From Membranipora membranacea (taxonomy: Eukaryota; Bryozoa; Gymnolaemata; Cheilostomatida; Membraniporidae): 64,000 bases of DNA. The DNA lies in assembly GCA_914767715.1 (NCBI GenBank), contig OU612072.1, positions 16,120,001 to 16,184,000 on the forward strand. The letters are read 5' to 3'. Positions within the stretch are counted from its first letter, which is position 1; each line of letters begins with the position of its first letter. A program made the translations under genes and the position numbers. The notes under the pieces are model-generated. The model had not been told where the DNA came from. It saw only the letters and a list, made by a program, of their open reading frames with translations, and searched no databases. Below, piece by piece: positions 11,432-24,339 of this stretch.

Positions 11432-12109
11432 ACTTTATTATCACCAACTATGTCATCAAAATGAACAGTTTGAAATCTGTCAACTGCGAAAAGGTCTTTT
11501 TATGCTTATGAATAATAAAATATAGGTTTCTGTTTGGATGATAGCTAGGAATGCAGAGGTCATAATAAACTGTTTAAAATTAAATTTTGACATTTGCCTT
11601 TCTTTCACAACGGAAATTTTTAATCCAAAAGAATGGGCGTTATGTTTGAATACAAAAGTGTAAATATAGCGTCAATAATCAGTAAATAGGCCATACATGG
11701 ACCTCATATGAGAATAATATAAATTGAATTGAATAATAAAGGAAAATATTATAAATTGAAAAGAAAAATGTAATCGAACATCACTGTTCTGCAAAGTTCT
11801 GCACAGCGGACATATGCCTCTTCCTTAGATAATACGGTCTAATGATGACAATCAGCTTTTTAGAAGAACAAAATCCTATGTAAACTCGCTGCATTTAAAT
11901 TACAATGAACTTGATATGTTAGGGAAGATTATGTTTATGGATGAACTATTTGTTTTTGTCGCCTTATCTTTGGAGAAAAAAGTTTAATGTACAGTGCTCC
12001 CTCAATTGGTTTACTTGGATTTTTATGTTATTATAATATGAGAAAACAATGCTACTACCAGTAACCGGAGAAAGATGAATTTTGGGTGGTCAAAATTGTT
12101 TTGATATTC
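11432..12109. other. Non-coding stretch, nothing recognised
   Basis: AT-rich intergenic sequence. No exon or repeat unit recognised. Confidence 0.45.
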
Positions 12110-12275
12110 TCTTACCAAGTTCTTTGAAGACAGAAATGGCAGCAACAAGGCGTCCTGTAACTAGTGTCAAATTAATTCAATTGTAATTGAAATCTTAACT
12201 CGCAGGCTTGAGAACTTTGAGGGATATGATTTGAACTTCCTGATCTAGGTCATGTCAAATAATAAAATATGTGGA
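12110..12275 (-). pseudogene. Decayed promoter/first-exon copy of NHL receptor family
   Basis: On the minus strand this stretch resembles the 5' regions of the receptor gene (about 23,960-24,110, minus) and its paralogue (about 26,480-26,610, plus). Shared blocks include 'gtcttcaa', 'ggtaagaga' and 'tatcaaa'. 'gatctaggtcatgt' is shared with the 24-kb copy, with one substitution. Where the others have ATG directly before the donor GTAAG, this copy has TTG, so the start is lost. No NHL exon follows downstream on this strand. It is probably a fragment left by duplication and then cut off. Confidence 0.5.
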
Positions 12276-12299
12276 CACATTACTTTAAATCACTCCATG

Positions 12300-12475
12300 T
12301 CAATAGGTAATAATGTTAAATGATGATGAGCAAAAAAATTTGTGCATAACAGCTAAATTTAAACACATATCCAGGTTTTCCAATAGGTCATAATGTTATC
12401 TGATGATGATGAGCAAAAAATGTTGTGCATGGCATCACAATTTAAACACATATCCAGATTTTGTTTTTTACTTTG
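12300..12475. repeat. Divergent tandem repeat, ~100-bp unit
   Basis: 'aataggtaataatgtta' and 'tgatgatgagcaaaaaa', then 'tttaaacacatatccag', occur at about 12,301-12,377 and again at about 12,382-12,460. A further 'aaacacatatccagattt' lies near 13,577. Non-coding. Confidence 0.7.
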
Positions 12476-12654
12476 TCACATCTACAGCAGCAAACAGGAG
12501 AATTTTCTATACCAACATCAGACACAATAACAACATCCAATATCTTAGCCAGCATCATCATCAGTACACTCAAACTCGACTCGAGGACACGCTAGTAACA
12601 GACAGGATATTTAACCTCGATCAAAGTTAAGTGAATCAAAATGAACATCGATCA

Positions 12655-12897
12655 AAGGCAACTGAATTAAATCAAAGTGCTAATTTTAATATCTGTACCC
12701 ACTCTTTGGGCCGATCAACCCACTCTTGGGGCCGATGTGTTTTGGTGTTTTTATTGTGTTTGTTTACTGATGAGCAAGGCAACTGCATTAAATCAAAGTG
12801 CTAATTTTAATATCTGTACCCACTCTTGGGGCCGATCAACCCACTCTTGGGGCCGATGTGTCTTGGTGTTTTTCTTGTCTTTGTTTACTGATGAGCG
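12655..12897. repeat. Two-copy tandem repeat, ~120-bp unit
   Basis: The unit runs from 'aaggcaactg' through 'aaatcaaagtgctaatttta' and two 'cccactcttggggccgat' motifs to 'tttgtttactgatgagc'. Copies lie at 12,655-12,775 and 12,776-12,897 with only a few differences, so the duplication is recent. An open frame crosses both copies at 12,677-13,069, but I see no evidence that it is coding. Confidence 0.85.
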
Positions 12898-13439
12898 TCA
12901 GCAGTTTTTTAATGTGTCTGGAACCATGCTATATAAGAGCATGGTTCACCGATGGAAAAGCATGATCTGCTTGCAACCATCTGGTCAACATGCAGCTCCT
13001 CTTTGTTTGCAACTTCATTTGGAGATAGGTCAGTTTTTAGTCATGGAAGTTTTACAGTTTTTATCATAATATTTTTATTTACATTAGTGATATTTATAGG
13101 GAAATAGAACTTGCCTTATTATTTGATAATGGCACAGTATAACACTCTGTTGGATTATTTGTATCATCAACTAATTTAGTTAAATGAATGATATTGAGCA
13201 TGCATGGCATCATTAACTAGAAAGAATAACTTGTTGAAATCAGACATGTATTGTTAAGTTGAATTGCGTTTGATTTTAAACTTGATAAGAATTAAAAGGT
13301 ATGCTCTTGAGTCAAGTGTTTAATCTTGAATCAAATGAGATCACATCTAAATAAGTCAGTGTCACATAGTGAGAATCATCATGCCGAGCTCATGAGCACA
13401 GATCTCAGTAGCGGAGAGTTAATGTGGTGAATCCATAAC

Positions 13440-13712
13440 CCGTAATCCCACAACTTGCCAACTGTCTTTTCTCATTGCGACTGTGGATGATGAATCGTCT
13501 TTAGATTCACAATAAATGTCTGTTAACATAGCACCTCCCATGAACTGCCAGGCTTCTACTACATTGCTGAATTAAAACACATATCCAGATTTGGTTTTCA
13601 ACTTGGCAATTGTCTTCCCTCTTTATGACTGCGCAGGATGAATGCACTCTTAATGAGCGATATATATGTGTTCACATAGCATCCCCCATGTACTGCCAGG
13701 CTTCTACTAAAT
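13440..13712. repeat. Divergent tandem repeat, ~155-bp unit
   Basis: 'caacttg-caa-tgtctt' through 'catgaactgccaggcttctact' (to about 13,560) recurs as 'caacttggcaattgtcttcc' through 'catgtactgccaggcttctact' (to about 13,710). The units are clearly related but diverged. Nothing coding is recognised. Confidence 0.6.
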
Positions 13713-14037
13713 TAGTTATCAAGATAATACAGTTATCTCAGAAGAGACTGTTTTACCCCAATCAGCCGGCTATAAAAACACCTAATCACTTAGATTTGTC
13801 AGTTCAATACACAGGTACCAATTATGAGGAGCTTCTCACTCTTCTCTTGGTAAAATATCTTGCAACAGATTGAACCGAACAGATTTATTTCACTCGGAAA
13901 CAGAAATTGCATACATCAGAGCATTAAATTTTACATGTATATAAAGTATATATGTATGTAACCCAACATATTGTTCGCTCTCATAGCGCCAGTAACTTCC
14001 AGTTCCAGGAGAAGAGTCCAACGTCCTCTCTCGCAGT

Positions 14038-14199
14038 TCAGCGCAGTTCTGCTGTAACAGCTACTCTGATGGCATCTTTATCCTGGGACATCCTTCTTGT
14101 AAAATTGACATCCCCTGTGACATTCTCAGGTTTTGTTGATCCACAGTGTCTAACTTCATCAGCCTCTTCTATCTTGTGTCTAGCTTGTTCACTACTTTG
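14038..14199 (-). CDS. Candidate terminal exon, hydrophilic 53-aa tail
   Basis: After a possible acceptor (CAG at 14,202-14,200) the minus strand is open for 53 codons to TGA at 14,040-14,038. The product is charged, with an acidic helical start (QARHKIEEADEVRHC) and a mixed end (MSQDKDAIRVAVTAELR). The composition looks like protein rather than chance, but there is no domain I recognise and no upstream exon to attach it to. It could be the cytoplasmic tail of a lost receptor copy. Confidence 0.25.
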   Translation of the reverse strand, partial: QSSEQARHKIEEADEVRHCGSTKPENVTGDVNFTRRMSQDKDAIRVAVTAELR

Positions 14200-14224
14200 C
14201 TGTGAGCACAGTCGTTTTACAGTA

Positions 14225-14560
14225 CAGTGCTATGTCACGATATCTATGGGCTCTGTATGCCGGATGATTCGTTTGTGTCCATCTGCCATCAGTCACTGCA
14301 GTGCAATGTGTTAAGTCTTTATCTCTATATCTATGGCCTCTGTGTTGAAATTGATCAGAGTTTGTGCAACCTTCGTCAGCCATTGCAGTGTAACGTGGGT
14401 AGTCTGTAGCCCTACTTTTATGGACGCTGATGGCCAAATATTAATCTCTGCTGTCAATGTTTGGTACAGCTCTATCCATAGGCTCTATTATCCAAGTAAC
14501 AATTTCTGCTGTCAACTGTAGTGCAGCAGCGCCTTGTTTGTCGGCTCTGTTTGCCAAGTA
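14225..14560. repeat. Degenerate ~90-100-bp tandem repeats
   Basis: Successive blocks share 'ctatgg-ctctg' and 'ctgtcaa/ctgcagtg-aa-gt'. They start near 14,240, 14,330, 14,420 and 14,475 and are strongly diverged. Non-coding as far as I can see. Confidence 0.45.
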
Positions 14561-14756
14561 GTATTTTCCTTATTCCTTGTTCAAATCACATACCATAACC
14601 TTGTTCATCATTATTATATTTTTTATCTTACCTTCCTTGTGTGTTCCCATAAAAAAATTTGCTTACTAATTTTGGTACTGACAGTAAACCAAAGTCTATT
14701 ATCAAAATAACATATATTACTAGATAAAGAGACACCCAGATATCAACATCCAGGAG

Positions 14757-14876
14757 TGTAGCGATAAGTGTATTGAGTTGAGTTGGTTGGAGTTTATGGA
14801 TGACTCGTGCCACTAGTGATATTTTTATTGTCATCCGTAAATTTCATCCAACTCAACTCAATACACTTATCGCTAC
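14757..14876. repeat. Inverted repeat with ~47-bp arms
   Basis: 'gtagcgataagtgtattgag' with 'ttgagttgg' and 'tttatggatgac' is mirrored by 'gtcatccgtaaat', 'ccaactcaa' and 'ctcaatacacttatcgctac'. The central spacer is about 30 bp. It could be a small foldback element. No target duplication is evident. Confidence 0.8.
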
Positions 14877-14879
14877 AAG

Positions 14880-17800
14880 GAGTACTAGCACCAAGGAAAA
14901 CCCAGAATATGTCTTCCTTGCTTATTCAGTTCTGGATGTTCTCTGGTGAACTCCATTCTTCAATATCCATCTCATGACCAGAGAGAAAATATTAAAAAGC
15001 GACCTCTGTACCCCTACGCACAGATTTGCCAACCTCGCCTACACAGTTCCACAAACATGTTATCTCTCATCAAAATGGACAGCAGGAATACATTTGGCAA
15101 CAGGTTTGCTAGGTCATCAAACTACAGAGCAACTATCTCCTTCCAAAAACATCAACACCAACTACTGACTACTTGGCTCAAGTAATGTCCAGGTGTACTC
15201 CGACCAGCCTGCAAAAACTTAGAGCAACTCATCTCCTTAATAAACATTTACTTCTCAATCTTTGAACCGAGACAAGATTTGCGATATAAACCAACTTTAA
15301 CCCACTACGTTTACCAACAACAGCTCAATGAACAACAGGACTGCCAACCCCGCAACGGCTGCGTTCTGGAGTAGATAGTAACTCCATTTTTCACAGGCCC
15401 TCCATAAAAGACTTAGTAGAGTGAGAAGAGGTGAAAACTATATCAGGACAAGTACACCAGCCCCCTATATATAATCTTATCCTGCTTGTACTTAATTCGC
15501 AGGGTTTGTTGTTAGGGTCTTTGCTGTGGGATGTTGTGCTCATGATTTTGTATTGCAATGCATGTGTTTCCATCCCTGGCAAACTTCATCTATCAGTCTT
15601 ACCTGCAATAATTATGCTTAAAGTAGCAGACAACCAACAAAGTTACACTTTGATATTCGATGCATGCGTAATGCTGTTATAAATGCGTGTTATAAATAAA
15701 TATTGAATTAAACTTTTTTAATCATTTCAACTCCAAACACTCATTCACCATTCATTTCGGTAACAGGCAGACCCAATATGATTGGCCAAGTTTTTCTACT
15801 CCCAAAATAAATATATTATTCGAAATTTCTAAATTTATTGTAGAAAAGTCTTTGTTTCTAGAATTAAAGCAGTTATCTTTTGTTTGTTTTTTATCTGAAT
15901 TCCTCAAACAGTCAACTCATTTACAAAATCTTTCAAAAAAACAATATTATTGTTTTCAAGAAGAAGAATGATGCAATTGCTATGAGAGTATAAGCAAATC
16001 ATATCTTGTCAACTTATTTCAGTTTATGGCAGGTATTAGGGTTACGGGGCTGCTGACTGCCCTGTGGCGTAGAACCAGAGCTTATACCTTATACATTTCC
16101 AATGTTCAGTATGTTGCCAATCTGCGAAAGCAAATTGCAAGTAGATTCATTTTTAGTAGCGCCAGGGCCGTCTGCTTCTTTAAATTCAATAAACTATACT
16201 CAGTTAATGCAAAAAAATTAATACAACTATAATGCACTGCGTTCACCTGAGCAGACTCTCAATAGTTGTTGCAGACAATTTCATTGCAGAGTGTGCAGAC
16301 GTGTCACAACGCAATTTATCAATATTTAAGTGGCGGTGACTATTAATTTATGACTAACCAAGCCTTGTCAAAGTCACTGTCGGGATAGAAAAACTATTTC
16401 TGTATTGTGTGACTGTCTAGATAATACTTCTAATGCTAATACCCATGCTAATGATTTGTGCGGCTGTCCGAATGACACTGTACTGATGACGGTCCCGATG
16501 TTACTGTCTAAGATCTAACTGCTGCTATATTTATTGCTACCATAATGATGAACACATGGCACAGTTTTTAAAGTTTCACCTTGGTGATTTTAGTATAAAT
16601 GTCAATGAAGTTATTATAACTTGTAGTTGTCTTCTCTTGGTTTTATAATTAGGTGTGACAGTTGTAGTTGCGTGATGTACAGTGTCCCGTAGTAGTCAGA
16701 AGCGGTTTGAGGTATGGATAGGATATTCATACAATATTGTCATCATTGATGGTTTCAAACGTTCTCATGTTAAGGTCATGATATATCAAAGGAAGGGGTG
16801 GGGCGCAGTATCCAAATCCACAACTATTACGATAAAAACAAATCACTATATAATAAAAAATATATGTGCTCTTCAACCAAAGTTAGTTCTATAAAAAAAT
16901 TCTTGACACCTTAAAATTAAGATATAGTTTAAACTCCATCATTATTTGTAGTGAAAAGAATAACAGATAATGGGCAGGCAGGACATGACAGGCAGGAACA
17001 TATTTAGCAACCTATGCTTGGCAACACAGGCTGTCTCCATAGATATACTAGATGTTCAATATCCTTGTTGTTCAAAATAATACAAACATTCTGTGTAGGA
17101 TGCTGTCAATTTGCTGTCAATTGTGATGGAAATTTAATGCAAAAGCAAGATTTATAAAAAAATGAAGTTGAATTTCTGGCAATTAAGAATTGTTTTAGAT
17201 GTCACTTGTCATGATAATAAGAATGATGTATCGGCAACAACAATTTGCAAAATGCAAAAATTACAAATATGGGGATGCCGTAGGATGATATTTATGCTGT
17301 TGATTAAAGCTGTGTCTGCAGCAACAAATAATAGTAACATAAATAGTACATCTGCCACTTTTGCGAAATAACTTGAATGATGCTTGGATCGAGTAATTTA
17401 TCTGGCATGTCAGTGGGATGGTATAGGATGGTATTTATGATGTAGAGTAAATTAGTGTCTGCATCAACAAATTATTTGCAAAGTAGATCTGCCTTTAGAT
17501 TAGGAAAGGGTTTGCCTTGAAATTATTCACCCTGATACTATTATTGGTTATTGTAGATATGCGTACAAGACAGATGATGATCTTTTATCACTTCCCCTTT
17601 CAATTGTACAGCACTGATTAATAAATTGGTGATACTAATATTGTAATCCATCATGCTCATAACTCCTATCAGGTTCCCAAAATCACTGTTGCTATTTATT
17701 GTGGTCAGTTGATGTCAGTAAGAGGCTTTGATAGGCTTTGGTAGGAAAATGGGCCTGAGGAGACAGCACCACCTTGTTTGCCCTGCATGTCTTCCTGACA

Positions 17801-18835
17801 TAGCAGTAAGCCGCCAAATATTTGTTGCAGACTATCATAGTCCTTCAGGGGAAATACTTGCGAGAGTACAAAGACTTCCTAAATACCCACCACACAACCT
17901 GAGAAGGAAAGATGCAGTGTAGGTATATAATTGGCAGGACTGCCTTTTGATGAGCAAATTTGTTTAGATGAGAATATAAAATACCTTACAAGATGAGCAC
18001 TTGATGAACTTACGGTAACTAAACTAGAACAGCTCACTTTTAAAGATATTGTAATACAGATCTCAAATGGACTTGTTCACAACAATCACTTAGTATCTGG
18101 ACATTGTTAACACCTCTAGCTCAACATTTTACCGGGGCTAATAAGAGTGAGCAAATTTTTGTCGCCATATTGACACTTTATTGGTTAATAACCAAATTAA
18201 TTTTATCATGTTAACACAATGTCACACATTGGACTAATATGAGAGAAATAAAATCAATTCTATAATGAACAATAACATTATATCAAACAAATAGGAAAAA
18301 CCTGTGCAGCAATTCTTTGTCACATCAGCTCGCACCTCTGATTGACTGGAGGGTGGAGCCCAGTCCTCAAGATCTTGGGTCTCAACAATAGCATATAATT
18401 ACTCAGAAGAAGAGCAAACATACAGGTACAGTTATTAAATTATGCTTTACCCATTTAGCATATGTATGGGAAAATGAATTTTGATTGGATATCAATTGTT
18501 TGTATAACAGTAAAGGGTCAAAATGTGGCATCCTGACATAGGTTCAATATAAGATTAATGGTAAGGAAAAATTTAGAATAAAATATATATGAATACCATT
18601 TATTTTCAAATAGAAGTGGTGGTTGATTTGGCTTGTACAGTAATTGCTCCATGAATACCTCATGTATGAACATGGTGGCTGAGGGGGGGGTTGGCGATTT
18701 CTAACACTAAACATGAGTTTTATCCAGAAGTCCCATGGATTGTTCCAGAACTATGTGCCAGACAATATTTCTTTTGCCATTCGATAGAATTTAATTGTAT
18801 ATCATTTCAGTAATTTCAATAGCTTCCCTCACAAC
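14880..18835. other. Long non-coding interval with weak repeats
   Basis: Only short open frames occur, without recognisable products. A degenerate direct repeat is visible near 17,275-17,365 and 17,405-17,495 (shared 'gatg-tatttatg', 'tgtctgca-caacaaat', 'tctgcc'). The open frame at 17,728-17,922 contains CPACLP but matches nothing I know. Confidence 0.4.
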
Positions 18836-21800
18836 TCACTGAGGCAAGCTGTTTAAGGGAGAATCAGGCTGACTCATATCTAGCCCATACTCATCTTCAT
18901 CATCTACATCGACTTGTACATCAACCTCATTCTCATTTACAGCGTCAGCATTGGCAACTTCCATATGAACATCATCACCAACCGGACAGCTGAAATAAAA
19001 TCTCATGTGTTTAAATGTGTTGATAGACAGAAAAAAATTGACAGAAGGATATCCCATAAGAATAAGTTCATGTTCATTAATGTCTGAAGCCATTTCTACA
19101 AATTGAGCCATTTCTCCCTACCTCTGAGCTGAGGATTCAGCAGGTTGATTTGCCCTTAGTTTTAGGATTACTGCTCCAGCGATCAGAATACACAATACAA
19201 CAGCTGCAGCAGTAGTTAAGACGATAACTGTAGGCTTAGTAGTCGAAGGTAGCATCTTCCCTGTTGTTTCATTCAATGTCTCTAGTGCTGTGGAGAAAAG
19301 AGTACATAAAGACATGGATTTAGCAATAATTAATTAGTCCAAGAACAGATGCTTTTTTTGTACACATTGACCGCTCAAGAGTATATAATAAGGACATGAT
19401 ATAGACAATGAATGATGTTGTAGTCTATACATGATATGTCAAATCAATCACAAACCAATTTTGTATAGGGCCTACTTATTGCTTAGCTGACAAATTACCA
19501 AATCTTACCTGATGGAGCAGTTACAGTGGTCAGAGAAGCTTTAGTTGATTGGTTAGTTGGAACAGTGGTATCAGTTGAAGTTATTGGATGAGTGGTATCA
19601 GTAACACTAGCTTGAGTTGTTGTAATGGTTTGAGAGGTTGGATAAAATGCTTTAGGTTTTTCCGGAGGTGTTTGAACAACATTTCCTGTATTAAACAAAA
19701 AGAGTTTAAAGTGAGAGAATGAATATGAGCAGAGTGTGTGTGAACATAACAAGTGATGTAATGCAAAGCCCCAAAAATGTCTATAATGGGAGAGTGAAAT
19801 GGGCAAAATGGCTTCATTTATAATGTGTTCATGAAACATTATTGAATATTTCAACATACTGTGAGTTCTAGCAAGAAGTTCGAGTTTAGAGTCTCTAACT
19901 CCTTGGTTATAGTAATGGGTTGTGTTAGTGAGACTGTCAATAGCAGCCAATGTGTTAGCTCTGATTGATCAGGGAGAAAGAGCCAATGTACGGCCATTAT
20001 GACTTACTTTCAGGAAAGTACTTTATGCCTTGGCATTGCGTACAGTATATCAAATATCGAATATTGTACATGATGAAAATTTTATTTGGATTCTGTCCCT
20101 TTGACTTTTCTATTACTAAGCAGGTAGTTCACGGATCCTGCTATCAGGATAATATGTGATGACAGAGCCCTTTAACAGTGAAAGTAAGAAGCCAGCCCTT
20201 TCACTCCACCCAGCCACTTAGAACAAACACATTGGTTGATCAAAGTTCTGACCTCAAATTTTATATAACAACACCAGAGTGTGCCTTTTTTTATGGTTAT
20301 ATGAAAACTCAATGCCTTCACAGCCTTTTCACAGCTTAAACATACTTGAGTTTTCATTTTGTTCGAGTGCTTGTATATTGTTTAAACACAATTTGAAATC
20401 GATAATTTCTATATCATTAGATAATCTTGGCTGTGGGCATTTTTTCATAAAACCTGATTACTTGCAATATGGAAAGAAAAAGGATTGTCCAGAAGCTAAT
20501 CAGCATTGTTCAAGTGAAATGATTACTCTCTTCGTATTTGAAGAACAATGAAAACTTCTAATATCTTAACTATCCCAAAATGATAGTTAAGAAATGAGAT
20601 TTTTCCATGAGGATTGTTATTACATGATATTAGCTGATATCAGCACAAATGACAACAACAATTGTGATTAATTCTTGGTCACAAGGGTTACCACATGCCA
20701 ACACTTAACACCCTACCTGTACTTACCCTGCACTGATCTTATTCGCTCCCACTCCCCGATATAGAGAGTGTTGTTGAGGATGAGTAGTCCACGCGGACGA
20801 TATAAGCTGCAGGAGGTTAAGTTACCGTCCAAATGTCCAATGATACCTGAGCAAATTTCGAAGCTTCTGTTTGTTTTAAGATCAAGGACTGTGAGTCTGG
20901 GTTTCCGGTCAGTATTCAGAAATACAAGAATGAGGGTGTGGTCATCAAGAATGTCAACTTGATAATAGAATGTTTCAGATTCTATTGTTGCCATGGTGTT
21001 ACCATCAAAGCTGTAATAACCAAGTAGGTTATAACCGGCTACATAAACGTTCCCTTTGCTTTGCTCTTGAACCATATCAAAAATCATGTATGTTCCTATG
21101 TCCCCCTGCCAAATGGTTGATATATTTTTTGTACCAATATTCAGGGATAGCAGAGCGGAATGTTCACCAATAATGAGACGATTGGGATTCTTTACATCGA
21201 TTGAGATTGAAACGGGATAAAAATCATCACGGTAGGCCGTCTCTCCAGGACCATCTGGTGTACAATTTCCTACAAAGTCTGATGTCCTATTTGCTAAACG
21301 ATCAACAGATCTCAGACAACGTTTCCCATAATCTGCAATGACGAGCCAATTAGGAGACAGCTGAGCGAAGCTTGTAACTTCACCATACCATACGTCTCCT
21401 CCTACCACAGCTGTTATACTCCCATCTGTGGTCTTTATCGATCTATGGTCTGAGTAGAGAATATTACCAACTACGTATACGTCAGCCTCCATATGGTTGA
21501 CAGAGCGTGGAACAAATGCGTAAGTTGTCATCTCACTTTCAGGCGTTAATCTACAAAAGGAAACGAAATGTCATCAATCATATTCTGACGTAAGTTTAAT
21601 TTTTCGAGTCATGACAACTCCTGAGGAGATTTGTCTACAAGGTTAATGACACTTGTAACATTTATATATCTCTTGCAGGTTTGTGAGATTCACTTTCCCT
21701 CTAATAAACTGATGGAAAGTTTCAACTCCAAAAGTCAAATTCCTTATCGAAGTAAATCGAAGTAATCAGTGATTGTTTAACATAAAGCCAATCAAGTAAA

Positions 21801-23972
21801 TTTCTCTCGAGTAAGATTATCTCCCCATGTTTTTCGCTGTCTAAGGTATCTCAAATTTCCCAATTTTATCAAGCGATTTCATTTGTTGAGGAATATATAA
21901 GGTGAATACTTACATTAGTCCACAAGCAACTCCTGCCACTAACAGAAAACAGATTGTCCTCTCCTACAATTGATCAAATGAAACTGAAATTAACTTCCTA
22001 TTGAATTGGGGCTGCATATCTTCAGAAAAAAAAATGCCTCCCTGATTCTGCCTGAATGCTCACTCTTGTGGTTGGTTAATCTGCAGGTCTGGTATTTTGT
22101 AATGATAGAATTCATAGGTTTGAGGTTTGTTTAATGATTAGTCTATACTTTCAAATTCATAATTTGTCCGTTTTTGATTTAACATGTTTTGTAAGCCTGA
22201 AATTTTGTTTTGTCTAGCTTTTACCCTAAATGTTTCATCACCAAGTGGAATGTTTGTATTGGGTTTCCATTTTCACAATGAGTAGTAATTAGATTCAAAC
22301 TAAAAATTACGTATCATTTGATTGCTCTACAGGTTATGTGTTCTTCCGTCTTTACATGCCATCTAGTTTAGCTCAAACAAAAAGATTAAGTAACGCAGCA
22401 GTCAGATTTAAATCATATGCCAGGTTCATACTGATTCTGAAAATATAAATAGAAAATTTCTTCATGCCCGTACTCTCATGTTTTGAAACGCTGCGGTACA
22501 TAACTTTCACTTTGAGGAATGCTTTATTCTACGCATAGACTGTCATCCACATAAAGCCATACAATAGAGGACCTAGAATTTAGTAAGTGGTTTTAAGATT
22601 GTGTGACTCGTGAATCACCCTCAGTTCTAATTCTTGACCTTTGCAAGATCATTGTTTCTCTGATTTTGAGATTAAGTCACAATGATATATTTATTCATTT
22701 GACAGTATTTGCGTCAGAATTTTGACAAGCTGTCAATCGACATAATGAACTTTTTTAAGTCCATATTAAAATTTTTTAAACTGATGATCTAGCCTTTTGC
22801 CAGGCACTGTCAATACTAAATGTTTATACAAATGTTTATGATATATTTTGTGTTATTGGATTGGCCTTCAAATGTCATTCATTTTGGAAGCTTGTCACTA
22901 ATAAATCATTCATATATTGCCCTATCTATTCAACGTTATATGCCTGTTTGTGCTTCCTGTAGGTTGTTTTACATTTGCCGCATTTGAAAATGGCGTGAGA
23001 TGCCTTCCCAAGAATGCTCGATAAAATTGCCTTTAACCAGGAACTTGATATCAGATTCACTTTCTCTATCCCTGCTCCAACCAACCACAAATGTGCGCAT
23101 TAAAATACACAACATCATTTTTAATAAGAAAATAAGAATTAAAACTGGGGGAATAACCCCATGAGAAATAATCATGATGATAGGAACTGAACAAACTTTT
23201 TAAGAACGTAAAATTTGAAAGTATAACTCAAAGCCGACTTTTGAAATACCTCAAGTTTTACGAGGGGATGCTGGTGCCCTTTAATGAGATTGCAGCTGAG
23301 TTGTGGATTCTCAGGCTATCAGTGGAAGATGTAAATATATATTGTGAACTTCCTGCTTTTTCAATTGCTTGATAGTCCTGTTTGTTTTGATTGCAGAGAC
23401 ATTATTTTTTTATCTTCTATGTCCCATTTATGTGAATTAAGGAAAAAAGATGACTTTATCCTCCAGTAAATGCTTCAATTAGGTCACCTTATGCTGATGA
23501 GGGATTTAAATTCCATTTATCCCTTCTGAATATAACTCGACTCTCATTAAGAAAAAAAACCAACAAATAAAACGGAAAATGGCCGAATAAAATATAGTAA
23601 TAGCTTCTCGTTTAAGAAGCGTTTAGACAGTTACAGGTACAATCATCGCACACTACTTTTGATTTAACGCTGCAAGCCCTGCATCAACAGCTTCATTTTT
23701 CACTCTAGAACGGCTAAGACTATGATCTGGTGATGAAAAACTACTTTGAATGCTATGAAAATTTATTTTGGTCTGGCTTGTTCCAACAAGACCAATGAAC
23801 TGTGAGAACCTATTTATCTCACTAGCCTTATCTCGAGAGAAACAACCATAAGGAAAAGTTGTGTTAAATCCAAAACTTGTTCATAAGAATGCAACACGTC
23901 TACCAGTAACCTGGTAGTGCTCAAATATTAGGGATAGCTAAGCTGCTCCAAATAGGTTTGATCACTTACCAT
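18836..23972 (-). CDS. NHL/beta-propeller single-pass receptor, 6 exons, 457 aa
   Basis: My model on the minus strand joins 23972-23970 (ATG only), 21963-21914, 21550-20727, 19685-19509, 19287-19122 and 18989-18836. All splice sites are GT..AG and all phases agree. It starts with a short signal peptide (MERTICFLLVAGVACG). The large ectodomain (about 20-292) is NHL-like, with blade-type phrases (VIADYGKRCLRSVDR, LLILNNTLYIGEWERI) and N-glycosylation sites. A Thr/Ser/Pro-rich stalk covers about 294-352. One membrane helix lies at about 371-393 (VIVLTTAAAVVLCILIAG). The short acidic tail ends at 457. It probably displays a ligand-binding propeller at the cell surface, but the ligand is unknown. 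The ATG-only first exon is supported by a matching 'ATG|gtaag' upstream of the paralogue at 26,573. The other five exons are more certain than the first. Confidence 0.75.
21964..23969. other. Putative first intron of the receptor gene
   Basis: About 2.0 kb between the ATG-only exon and the signal-peptide exon. I see no other gene. The minus-strand open frame at 22,969-23,175 has a hydrophobic start but no recognisable product. Confidence 0.4.
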
Positions 23973-24339
23973 GGTCCTCGAAAACCAAGTTTCAGTGACT
24001 AATTGTCCTGTAAACACCTCCTAAGTAATCGAAATCTCCGCTCGCAACTTGAGGAATCTTAGAGACGCAATTATAACTTCCCAATCTAGGTCATGTAAAA
24101 TAATGATATGAACTTGTTATTTTAGATAACTGTATGCCAAAAGGTCATAGGTCACTATTGATGACTGATAAGAGAGTTTGATTTACATATCTGTGTTTTA
24201 TAGTGTGCGATCATGTGCCTGATAGGATTATGTACATTTGTATATTACGTGCAAGAAGCAAATTTGTTTTCAACTTTCCCTTCCCATTTGTCATTCATTA
24301 TCATGCCCATGAATCATGGACTTACCCGCGATATATATA

